DNA from: CAYRGE01 sp964423985
Lineage (GTDB): Bacteria > Patescibacteriota > Minisyncoccia > Phycocordibacterales > CAYRGE01
DNA length: 13,272 bases
Assembly: GCA_964423985.1 (NCBI GenBank)
Contig: CAYRGE010000015.1
Location: 1 to 13,272, forward strand
Direction: 5' to 3'
A program made the position numbers and the translations under genes. A model generated the notes under the pieces. The model saw only the letters and a list, made by a program, of their open reading frames with translations. It had not been told where the DNA came from and did no database searches. Positions 1 to 4,960 of the stretch are shown one piece after another (the stretch's first letter is position 1; each line of letters begins with the position of its first letter).

Positions 1-100
1 TTTGCGAGAAGTGTAGCGGTAGCGGAACGACGAAGCAATCCAATGCTGAGCTTTAAATATTGAAACGACAATTCTAGATTGCTTCGTTCCTCGCAATGAC
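1..100. repeat. Dispersed palindromic repeat, copy A
   Basis: GC-richer element in an AT-rich intergenic region. Its ends are complementary: TTGCGAG at 2-8 pairs with 90-96, and ACGAAGCAATC at 30-40 pairs with 77-87, giving an interrupted hairpin. The words resemble the 'GATTGCTTCG...CTCGCAATGAC' palindromes scattered between genes of many bacteria (general knowledge, not searched). Positions 10-73 match the reverse complement of 8505-8567 at about 53 of 64 positions, so the element is repeated in this genome. No ORF is evident. The left edge may extend beyond the window. Confidence 0.75.
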
Positions 101-143
101 AGATAAACCCTAGTGATGACAAATAGTATTCGTAATGACAAAT
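96..143 (+). repeat. Three short direct repeats (ATGACAAATA type)
   Basis: AATGACAGATA (96-106), GATGACAAATA (115-125) and AATGACAAATA (133-143) recur with a period of 18-19 bases. They directly follow the end of the palindromic repeat, whose last bases form the first copy. They look like decayed tandem tails of that element. No function is visible. Confidence 0.5.
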
Positions 144-149
144 ATACTA

Positions 150-176
150 AACCGACCAGCTATCTGGTTGGTTTTT
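150..176 (+). terminator. Intrinsic terminator, plus strand
   Basis: AACCGACCAG (150-159) pairs with CTGGTTGGTT (164-173) through one G-U pair. The 4-base loop is CTAT and a run of T continues to 176. It would end a plus-strand transcript entering from left of the window, since no plus-strand gene is seen before it here. Confidence 0.6.
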
Positions 177-192
177 ATTTAATTATTAAAAC

Positions 193-227
193 CTCTGGAG
201 TTCTAGGAGCTTCCCAGAACTCTAGAG
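193..227. repeat. Inverted repeat, 12-bp stem
   Basis: CTCTGGAGTTCT (193-204) pairs with AGAACTCTAGAG (216-227) through one G-U pair, with an 11-base loop. No long T run follows on either strand, so it is at best a weak terminator. It lies in a cluster of hairpins between the left window edge and rpsA. Confidence 0.45.
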
Positions 228-235
228 TTGGTTGT

Positions 236-264
236 AAAAAAAACCCACTTCCTAGGAAGTGGGT
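236..264 (-). terminator. Intrinsic terminator, minus strand
   Basis: Positions 243-264 form a perfect 22-base palindrome centred on CCTAGG. Read on the minus strand, eight T follow (243 down to 236). It could be a second, backup terminator for rpsA, about 160 bases past its stop codon. Confidence 0.65.
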
Positions 265-278
265 GGGGTTGGGGGGGG
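261..278 (+). other. G-rich tract, possible G-quadruplex
   Basis: GGG-T-GGGG-TT followed by eight G, in a region otherwise rich in A and T. The runs could supply four G-tracts of three with short loops. It directly abuts the terminator palindrome at 243-264. Whether it folds or acts is unknown, and the 8-G run is also a likely sequencing-error spot. Confidence 0.4.
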
Positions 279-343
279 AAAGAACTTATCTACACTTAGA
301 ATATCAAAGTATGATTTTTTTGTCAAGTTTTTATCCACCGCTG

Positions 344-363
344 TCTTTGCGAGAATCGTAGCA
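344..363 (+). repeat. Short remnant of the palindromic repeat
   Basis: CTTTGCGAGAA followed by TCGTAGC resembles the start of copy A (TTTGCGAGAAGTGTAGC at 1-17) with a short change in the middle. It ends where the rpsA terminator palindrome begins. It is probably a fragment left by decay or partial insertion of the element. Confidence 0.4.
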
Positions 364-403
364 TAAACAAAAAACACATACTAGTATGTGTTTTTTGTTT
401 ATG
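362..403. terminator. Perfect 42-base palindrome, bidirectional terminator after rpsA
   Basis: Every base from 362 to 403 pairs with its mirror, centred between 382 and 383 in CTAG. The CACATA/TATGTG core is flanked by six A on one side and six T on the other, so either strand gives a hairpin ending in a U run. It lies 20 bases past the rpsA stop codon and is the natural end of that minus-strand transcript. Confidence 0.75.
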
Positions 404-423
404 AGTAAATTGTTGAACAAATT

Positions 424-1554
424 CTATGCCACTTCTTTTTTTGGGATAGTTAGTGTCATTTTATGTTCTTTTGGTTCAAAGACATTTATTTTGAAGCAGT
501 AGCTTTTTCCTAACTCCAGAGTTTCTTTTAATTTGTCAAGGTTTCCAAATTCAGATACATGTATAAGACCAGCAACACCTTCCTCTACAGATGCAAGTGC
601 TCCATATTGATTGTATTTAATAACAACAGCTTCAATAGAGTCGCCCTTTTTGTATCTTTTTGAAGCTTCACCCCAAGGGTTGTTTTTAAGGGCTTTGATT
701 GAAAGTGAAATTTTATCGTCTTTTACTTCAATTACCACGACATCAACCTTGTCTCCAATGCTGTACATAGTGCGAGGATCTTCAACCAAACCCCAGTCAA
801 TTTCAGAAATATGAACTAATCCCTCTAGTCCTTCTTCTATTTTTACAAACACTCCAAAATCAACAACACCTGTAGTTTCTCCCGTTATTTTGTCGCCGAT
901 TTTGTATTTTTTTGCTACCGTTTCTCGTTCTTTTTGGTTGGGGTTTTGCTCAGAAAACACCATTTTCCCTTCAGTGGTGTCTGCTGTAATTATAGTGACA
1001 CTGAGGCGTTCTCCTATAAGTTTTTTAAGTTCTACTAAAATCTTATCTTTGTCTCCGTCCTCAACACGAGGGTAGTGCTCTGCTTTAAGTTGAGATGCTG
1101 GCAAAAATCCTTGTATTCCCTGCCAGTCAAAAATAAGCCCTCCCTTGTTCGCATCTTTTACCACTAATTCAAAGACTTCTTTATTTTGAATTGCAGACTC
1201 TGCTTCACTCCAAATCATTGCTTGTCGTGCTTCTTTTAGTGACAATTCAATATAGCCATCTTCGTTTTCTTCCTCAATAACCCTTGCAGTTATGGTGTCA
1301 CCGATGTTGATTTTTTTAATTACATCTCGTGAGTTTATAAATTCGCGTCCGTAAATAATTCCTGTTCCATACGGTCGCATATCAACATATACTGCTGATT
1401 TATCAATACCAATAACAGGACCCTCAACAATCTCATCAGCACTAGGCCTATCTGGTGTTTGCTTAATAAAACCATCCATCACTGAAAACACCTCTTTTAC
1501 AGTATCTTCTGCTATGTCTTTTACACTATCTTTTTTTGTTGTTATGTTTGTCAT
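424..1554 (-). CDS. rpsA: 30S ribosomal protein S1
   Basis: RNA-binding ribosomal protein that helps place mRNA on the 30S subunit. The 376 residues hold four S1 (OB-fold) domains at roughly 38-107, 122-203, 216-287 and 302-371. The third is the most canonical, with GVFVKIEEGLEGLVHISEI at 234-252, and the fourth repeats the pattern (GVAGLIHVSEF). E. coli S1 has six domains; shorter four-domain forms are common elsewhere, including in small-genome lineages. The ATG at 1552-1554 is chosen because it directly follows a leader ending in a terminator-like hairpin. No SD is present, since GGGTTTTTTATTATT precedes the ATG. The gene stands alone, between a complex leader upstream and a palindromic terminator downstream. 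The first 35 residues are a charged extension before domain 1. S1 identity is secure; the regulation is inferred. Confidence 0.95.
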   Translation of the reverse strand: MTNITTKKDSVKDIAEDTVKEVFSVMDGFIKQTPDRPSADEIVEGPVIGIDKSAVYVDMRPYGTGIIYGREFINSRDVIKKINIGDTITARVIEEENEDGYIELSLKEARQAMIWSEAESAIQNKEVFELVVKDANKGGLIFDWQGIQGFLPASQLKAEHYPRVEDGDKDKILVELKKLIGERLSVTIITADTTEGKMVFSEQNPNQKERETVAKKYKIGDKITGETTGVVDFGVFVKIEEGLEGLVHISEIDWGLVEDPRTMYSIGDKVDVVVIEVKDDKISLSIKALKNNPWGEASKRYKKGDSIEAVVIKYNQYGALASVEEGVAGLIHVSEFGNLDKLKETLELGKSYCFKINVFEPKEHKMTLTIPKKEVA

Positions 1555-1634
1555 AATAATAAAAAACCCGCTTAAAACGGGTTATATTCCGCTTTAAGGA
1601 TCCGCTATTATACATTATCTTGCAAGATAAGCGG
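1555..1634 (-). promoter_or_regulatory. rpsA leader: candidate attenuator (antiterminator versus terminator)
   Basis: Read on the minus strand towards rpsA, three helices are visible. First, CCGCT (1634-1630) pairs with AGCGG (1606-1602), enclosing the palindrome TTATCTTGCAAGATAA (1630-1615). Second, CTTAAAGCGG (1598-1589) pairs with CCGTTTTAAG (1580-1571): ten pairs, one of them G-U, with an 8-base loop. Third, AACCCG (1583-1578) pairs with CGGGTT (1570-1565), followed by six T, a standard intrinsic terminator ending 6 bases before the ATG. The second and third helices share bases 1571-1580, so they exclude each other. That is the layout of a transcription attenuator. The effector is unknown; autoregulation by S1 is a natural guess for a ribosomal-protein leader. 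I do not recognise it as a named riboswitch. Confidence 0.55.
1607..1612 (-). promoter_or_regulatory. Possible rpsA -10 box (TATAAT), proximal
   Basis: A consensus TATAAT on the minus strand at 1612-1607 would start RNA near 1600, so the transcript would hold just the antiterminator/terminator pair. No good -35 lies 16-18 bases upstream. The 16-base palindrome at 1615-1630 sits exactly there and might instead be an operator or part of a longer leader. Confidence 0.4.
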
Positions 1635-1694
1635 GGTTAAACCTTAAAGTAATTAATAAGCAATACTTAACTATTTCAACACTCAATATTTTTT

Positions 1695-1703
1695 AGTATA
1701 CCA
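1695..1703 (-). promoter_or_regulatory. Possible rpsA extended -10 promoter, distal
   Basis: Minus-strand TGG-TATACT (1703-1695) fits the extended -10 pattern TGnTATAAT with one change in the hexamer. Starting near 1688, it would give a leader of about 130 bases containing all three rpsA leader helices. It is an alternative to the TATAAT at 1607-1612. Only start-site mapping would decide. Confidence 0.4.
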
Positions 1704-1728
1704 TAAAAAGTATTTATATGTAGTTTTC

Positions 1729-1758
1729 TTGGTGTTTTTTAAAAAAATTTTATATAAT
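1729..1758 (+). promoter_or_regulatory. Promoter for the small membrane protein gene
   Basis: TTGGTG (1729-1734), an 18-base spacer, then TATAAT (1753-1758). Transcription would start near 1765, about 35 bases before the ATG at 1800. It faces away from the rpsA promoters, so 1555-1799 is a divergent control region. Confidence 0.55.
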
Positions 1759-1799
1759 TAATAAATACTCAGAAAATCATTATAAGTTAATTATTAATT

Positions 1800-2015
1800 A
1801 TGGGAATAATTACAAAAAATTTATTGATAGGGCTTGTTATAGGATTTGTTGTTGGGCTCACAGTTGTAAAACTTATAGCACCAGCTCTTGGTCTAGAAGA
1901 AGGATGTTGGGATAATGTGTTTGCGGCAGTATTGTCGGGTGTTGGGGCAGTTGCAATAATTGAATTTTTAAACTATTCTAAAAAAAAATCTCAACAAGCG
2001 GATAAGGCTGAGTAG
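1800..2015 (+). CDS. Small two-helix membrane protein, unknown function
   Basis: A 71-residue protein that I do not recognise. Two hydrophobic segments are visible, at about 7-28 and 38-57. The first carries glycine spacing (GLVIGFVVGL) typical of tightly packed helices. A short linker (GLEEGCWDN) joins them, and the tail is charged (KKKSQQADKAE), so both ends probably lie in the cytoplasm. A clear promoter precedes it, but the bases before the ATG (AAGTTAATTATTAATT) contain no SD. A weak hairpin downstream (TTGTGC at 2060-2065 with GCACAA at 2076-2081) could help end the transcript. The codon use and amphipathic layout look genuine. The role is unknown; small glycine-rich membrane proteins of this kind occur in many families. 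Confidence 0.65.
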   Translation: MGIITKNLLIGLVIGFVVGLTVVKLIAPALGLEEGCWDNVFAAVLSGVGAVAIIEFLNYSKKKSQQADKAE

Positions 2016-2111
2016 GTAATTTTATTTGTTAACAAGCCGACAAGGACTAAATCTTTAAATTGTGCAGTTCTATAAGCACAAACAAGAAGTTTTAGTTTTA
2101 GGATGTAAAAC

Positions 2112-2140
2112 AAAAAAAAGAACACACTTGTATGGGTTCT
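2112..2140 (-). terminator. Intrinsic terminator after the 46-codon gene
   Basis: On the minus strand AGAACCCA (2140-2133) pairs with TGTGTTCT (2127-2120), with one mismatch, and eight T follow (2119-2112). It lies 80 bases past the stop codon of the small minus-strand gene, which ends at 2220. With the promoter at 2423-2450 it defines a transcript of about 300 bases. Confidence 0.6.
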
Positions 2141-2219
2141 CTCATTTATAAAAAGATCAAGAAGAGTACGAATTTGCTGTTGCTTGTCGGCAAGCAGCCG
2201 CAAAGTTGTCTTTTGGAAC

Positions 2220-2360
2220 TCATGTTGAGCCGTAGCGTGTTTCCACGGCTTTACCGACAAGAACTACACCGCTACCTTTTTTACGGGCGAAAGTCATTTC
2301 TACATGGTCAACCAAAATGATTATTTTGGTTTTAGCAACTTCTACAACAGTGGCGTTCAT
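2220..2360 (-). CDS. 46-residue protein with strong expression signals, unknown function
   Basis: A short minus-strand gene starting MNATVVEVAKTKIIILVDHV and ending ETRYGST. I do not recognise it. The sequence alternates hydrophobic and polar residues (TVVEVAKTKIIILV, SGVVLVGKAV), suggesting a small beta-rich fold. It has no signal peptide or membrane helix and carries a basic patch (ARKKGSG). Support comes from the signals around it: a TTGACA/TATAAA promoter, an AGGAGG SD placed 7 bases before the ATG, and a terminator downstream. No other gene here has such an SD. A 25-codon ORF (2223-2146) overlaps its stop as ATGA and ends just before the terminator, perhaps by chance. Alternative view: the transcript is a structured RNA, since CGTG-GAAA-CACG (2247-2236) forms a tetraloop hairpin inside the ORF. 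Confidence 0.6.
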   Translation of the reverse strand: MNATVVEVAKTKIIILVDHVEMTFARKKGSGVVLVGKAVETRYGST

Positions 2361-2365
2361 TTTTG

Positions 2366-2374
2366 CTCCTCCTT
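2366..2374 (-). promoter_or_regulatory. Consensus Shine-Dalgarno of the 46-codon gene
   Basis: Minus-strand AAGGAGGAG (2374-2366). The AGGAGG core ends 7 bases before the ATG at 2360-2358, which is optimal spacing. It fixes the start of this gene and is the only strong SD seen ahead of any gene in the window. Confidence 0.75.
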
Positions 2375-2422
2375 TTTTGGTCAGGCAAAATTACCATAAA
2401 AAACAACATAAAATCTTTATTT

Positions 2423-2450
2423 TTTATAACAAAAAAAGAAGTATTGTCAA
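2423..2450 (-). promoter_or_regulatory. Near-consensus promoter of the 46-codon gene
   Basis: Minus-strand TTGACA (2450-2445), a 16-base spacer, then TATAAA (2428-2423). RNA would start near 2416, giving a leader of about 56 bases before the ATG. It is the best sigma-70-type promoter match in the window. Confidence 0.65.
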
Positions 2451-2567
2451 GAAAAAATGGTGGTGATTTTTTGTTTCAAACACAATAAGATTTAAAGTAA
2501 AAACACTATGCATAAAAATGGAGTATTTTTTGTTTAGCATTATTTTGAAACATAGAAAATGGAACTA

Positions 2568-2604
2568 GTATGTTTTTAAATAAGTGTAATTTTTAAAAAC
2601 ATAC
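2568..2604. repeat. Perfect 13-bp inverted repeat upstream of proS
   Basis: GTATGTTTTTAAA (2568-2580) pairs with TTTAAAAACATAC (2592-2604), with an 11-base loop. The loop word AAGTGT (2582-2587) can also pair with ACACTT (2605-2610), giving an alternative fold. No T run follows, so it is not a standard terminator. It ends 8 bases before the candidate proS -35 and could be an operator. The rest of 2451-2647 shows no gene. Confidence 0.45.
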
Positions 2605-2611
2605 ACACTTC

Positions 2612-2641
2612 TTGATTTTACTATGCTTATAGTGATATTAT
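2612..2641 (+). promoter_or_regulatory. Candidate proS promoter implying a leaderless mRNA
   Basis: TTGATT (2612-2617), an 18-base spacer, then TATTAT (2636-2641). The start point expected 6-7 bases downstream falls at 2648, the A of the proS ATG. That agrees with the lack of any SD there. TATAGT at 2628-2633 is a weaker alternative -10. Confidence 0.45.
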
Positions 2642-2647
2642 GGTTAA

Positions 2648-3889
2648 ATGCTATACTCTCAATTATTTACAAAAACTCGCAAAGAGGCTCCAGCAGATGA
2701 GGTTGCAAAAAATGCCAAACTCTTAATAAGGGCTGGCTTTGTTTATAAAGAAATGGCGGGGGTATATTCGTTTTTGCCAATGGGTTTAATGGTTTTAAAT
2801 AAGATAAATAAAATTATTCGCGAAGAAATGAATGCAATTGGCGGACAAGAACTTTTTTTGACAGTATTGCAACCAAAAGAAAAATGGGAAAAAACAGGAC
2901 GATTTAATGAGGATGTGTGGTTTAAAACAAGGCTAGCAAACAATACAGACCTTGGTCTTGGCTTTACACACGAAGAAGCAATAACTAATATTATGTGTGG
3001 GCACATTAAGTCATTTCGCGACCTTCCAGTGTATGCATATCAAATTCAAACAAAGTTTCGCAACGAGGTGCGTTCAAAATCAGGCATTATGCGTGGGAGG
3101 GAATTTCTTATGAAAGACCTGTATTCGTTTAATGAAACAGAAAAAGATTTAGATGTGTTTTATGAACAAGCGGTAGAGGCATACATGCGTATCTTTAATA
3201 GAGTGGGAATTGGTAAAAAGACATATCGCACCTTTGCAGACGGTGGTTCATTTTCAAAGTTTAGCGATGAGTTTCAAACAATATCTGATGCAGGGGAAGA
3301 TATAATTTATATTGATGATGAAAAAAAGATTGCAATAAACGAAGAAGTATATACCAGTGAAGTTATTGCTAGTCTTGGCTTAAATAAAGAAAAACTAAGA
3401 AAGGAAAAGTCAATAGAAGTTGGGAATATATTTAAGCTGGGTAGTCGTTTTTCTGAGCCACTTAATCTTAATTATAAAAATAGCAACGGAGAAGAAAAGC
3501 CTGTTATTATGGGTAGTTACGGCATTGGTCCATCAAGGGTTATGGGTACAATAGCTGAAATTCTGTCCGACGAAAAAGGTCTTGTTTGGCCCAAAGAAGT
3601 CGCTCCGTTCAAGGTGTATTTGGTGGAAATTTCAAGCGAAAATAAAAAAGTTAAAGAGACTGCAAAAAAACTACACAATGAATTAATAAAAAAGGGCGTA
3701 GAGGTGCTTTACGATAACAGAGACATAAGAGCAGGGGAGAAGTTTGCAGATGCTGAATTAACTGGAATTCCAAAGCGTGTTATTGTTAGTGAAAAGATGA
3801 TAGAAAAAGAAGTAGTAGAGATTAAAGATCGTGTGACTGGAGCCGTTACCGTAATGAGTGTGGTCGATTTAGTCAACAATGTACAGTAG
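2648..3889 (+). CDS. proS: Prolyl-tRNA synthetase, short form
   Basis: Class II aminoacyl-tRNA synthetase that charges tRNA-Pro with proline. Visible class II signatures are motif 2 around 137-160 (FRNEVRSKSGIMRGREFLMK) and motif 3 around 288-303 (GSYGIGPSRVMGTIAE). The catalytic core covers about 1-310, and an alpha/beta anticodon-binding domain covers about 320-413 (VEVLYDNRDIRAGEKFADAE). E. coli ProRS is 572 residues because a roughly 180-residue editing (INS) domain sits between motifs 2 and 3. Here only about 40 residues lie at that place (220-258), so the cis-editing domain is missing. The motif order and the core sequence (TFADGGSFSKFSDEFQ) remain bacterial-type. The ATG lacks an SD and may start a leaderless mRNA. 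mreB begins 21 bases after the stop, so proS probably heads the cell-shape operon. Confidence 0.96.
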   Translation: MLYSQLFTKTRKEAPADEVAKNAKLLIRAGFVYKEMAGVYSFLPMGLMVLNKINKIIREEMNAIGGQELFLTVLQPKEKWEKTGRFNEDVWFKTRLANNTDLGLGFTHEEAITNIMCGHIKSFRDLPVYAYQIQTKFRNEVRSKSGIMRGREFLMKDLYSFNETEKDLDVFYEQAVEAYMRIFNRVGIGKKTYRTFADGGSFSKFSDEFQTISDAGEDIIYIDDEKKIAINEEVYTSEVIASLGLNKEKLRKEKSIEVGNIFKLGSRFSEPLNLNYKNSNGEEKPVIMGSYGIGPSRVMGTIAEILSDEKGLVWPKEVAPFKVYLVEISSENKKVKETAKKLHNELIKKGVEVLYDNRDIRAGEKFADAELTGIPKRVIVSEKMIEKEVVEIKDRVTGAVTVMSVVDLVNNVQ

Positions 3890-3910
3890 TTTTTAATAAA
3901 ATTAGAATAT

Positions 3911-4960
3911 ATGAAAAAAAAAATATATAATTTGTTTTCTAGTGATATAGGGATTGATTTAGGAACTGCTAATACTTTAGTCTATTTGCGAGGGCATGGA
4001 ATCATAATTAATGAACCATCAGTTGTTGCTGTTAATGAAAAAACAGGTAGAGTTGTTGCTGTTGGAGCAAAAGCTAGTCAGATGCTTGGTCGTACTCCCG
4101 TTCACATTACTGCAATTAGTCCTGTTGTCGATGGTGTTGTTTCAAATTTTGAAATAACAGAAGAGATGCTCGCTTATTTAATAAATAAAACTACAAAAAT
4201 CTCAAAAAAAATAATTCGCCCACGAGTTGTTGTTGGTGTTCCAACTGGTACCACAAATGTTGAGACGCGTGCTGTTTATGATGCTGCTAAAAATGCTGGC
4301 GCTAGAGAAGTTTATATAATAGAAGAACCTATGGCGGCAGCCATAGGGATAAAGCTCCAGGTAAAAGAACCAGTAGGAAGTATGGTTATCGATATTGGCG
4401 GTGGCACCACAGATATAGCTGTAATTTCTCTTGGCGGAGTTGTTAATTCAAAAAGCCTTCGTGTTGCTGGAAACAAATTAAATCAGAATATTGTTGCATA
4501 CATTCGCGATGAGTTTAAAATATTAATAGGAGAACGAACGGCAGAAGGATTAAAGCTTGCAATAGGCTCTGTTTTAAAAACCGACACCCCGACTGAGTCC
4601 TCTGTGTGTGGAAGAGATTTAATAACAGGACTTCCAAGGAAGGTTATTATCACAGACTCTGATATCAAGGAAGCAATAATGCCATCAGTGCAGTTAATAA
4701 TAAATGCAATTAAAGAGGTTCTTGAAGAAACACCACCTGAAATTCTTTCTGATGTTATGAAAAGAGGGGTAATTCTTGTTGGTGGAGGGGCGCTCTTATA
4801 TGGGTTAGATATTCTTTTAGAAGATACCTTAAAAATACCCGTACGAACCGCAGATGACCCACTAACAGCTGTTGCTCGTGGAACAGGATTTGTACTTGAG
4901 AACATAGACTCTTTTGCAGAAACATTAGTTGAAACAGAAAATGACTTACCACCGCGCTAA
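3911..4960 (+). CDS. mreB: Rod shape-determining actin homologue MreB
   Basis: Cytoskeletal ATPase that forms membrane-bound filaments and guides side-wall peptidoglycan synthesis. The 349 residues are full length for the family. Actin-fold motifs are in order: phosphate-1 DIGIDLGTANT (12-22), EEPMAAAIG with the catalytic glutamate region (138-146), phosphate-2 DIGGGTTDIA (161-170), and the adenosine motif GVILVGGGALLYGL (286-299). The N-terminus MKKKIYNLFSS is short and basic, with hydrophobic residues, a plausible membrane anchor. It starts 21 bases after proS with no SD. Its last 20 bases overlap mreC, so the two are likely translationally coupled. Confidence 0.97.
   Translation: MKKKIYNLFSSDIGIDLGTANTLVYLRGHGIIINEPSVVAVNEKTGRVVAVGAKASQMLGRTPVHITAISPVVDGVVSNFEITEEMLAYLINKTTKISKKIIRPRVVVGVPTGTTNVETRAVYDAAKNAGAREVYIIEEPMAAAIGIKLQVKEPVGSMVIDIGGGTTDIAVISLGGVVNSKSLRVAGNKLNQNIVAYIRDEFKILIGERTAEGLKLAIGSVLKTDTPTESSVCGRDLITGLPRKVIITDSDIKEAIMPSVQLIINAIKEVLEETPPEILSDVMKRGVILVGGGALLYGLDILLEDTLKIPVRTADDPLTAVARGTGFVLENIDSFAETLVETENDLPPR

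Noticed and set aside
113..361. An 82-codon plus-strand reading frame in the left intergenic region
   Set aside because: It runs through two terminator hairpins, the G8 tract and repeat fragments. Its composition is not protein-like and it has no SD or promoter.
1991..2260. An 89-codon minus-strand frame
   Set aside because: It overlaps the better supported 46-codon gene, reads through that gene's terminator and T run (giving VFFFLF), and has no start signal. The part around LRLLADKQQQ is noted in a finding as a possible frameshift remnant.
2036..2260. Repeated word CCGACAAG (about 2038, 2184 inverted, 2255) as a repeat family
   Set aside because: An 8-9 base word three times in 220 bases, partly within a coding region and a small hairpin, is too weak to call a repeat system.
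2132..2320. A 62-codon plus-strand frame
   Set aside because: It is antisense to the SD-led small gene, has no SD, and shows no recognisable content.
2451..2647. T-box riboswitch upstream of proS
   Set aside because: No T-box consensus (AGGGTGGNACCGCG) and no terminator precede proS, and the candidate promoter suggests no leader at all.
4929..4940. Upstream TTG start for mreC
   Set aside because: It would add only four residues (MKQK), and the ATG at 4941 precedes the typical basic N-terminus and membrane helix.
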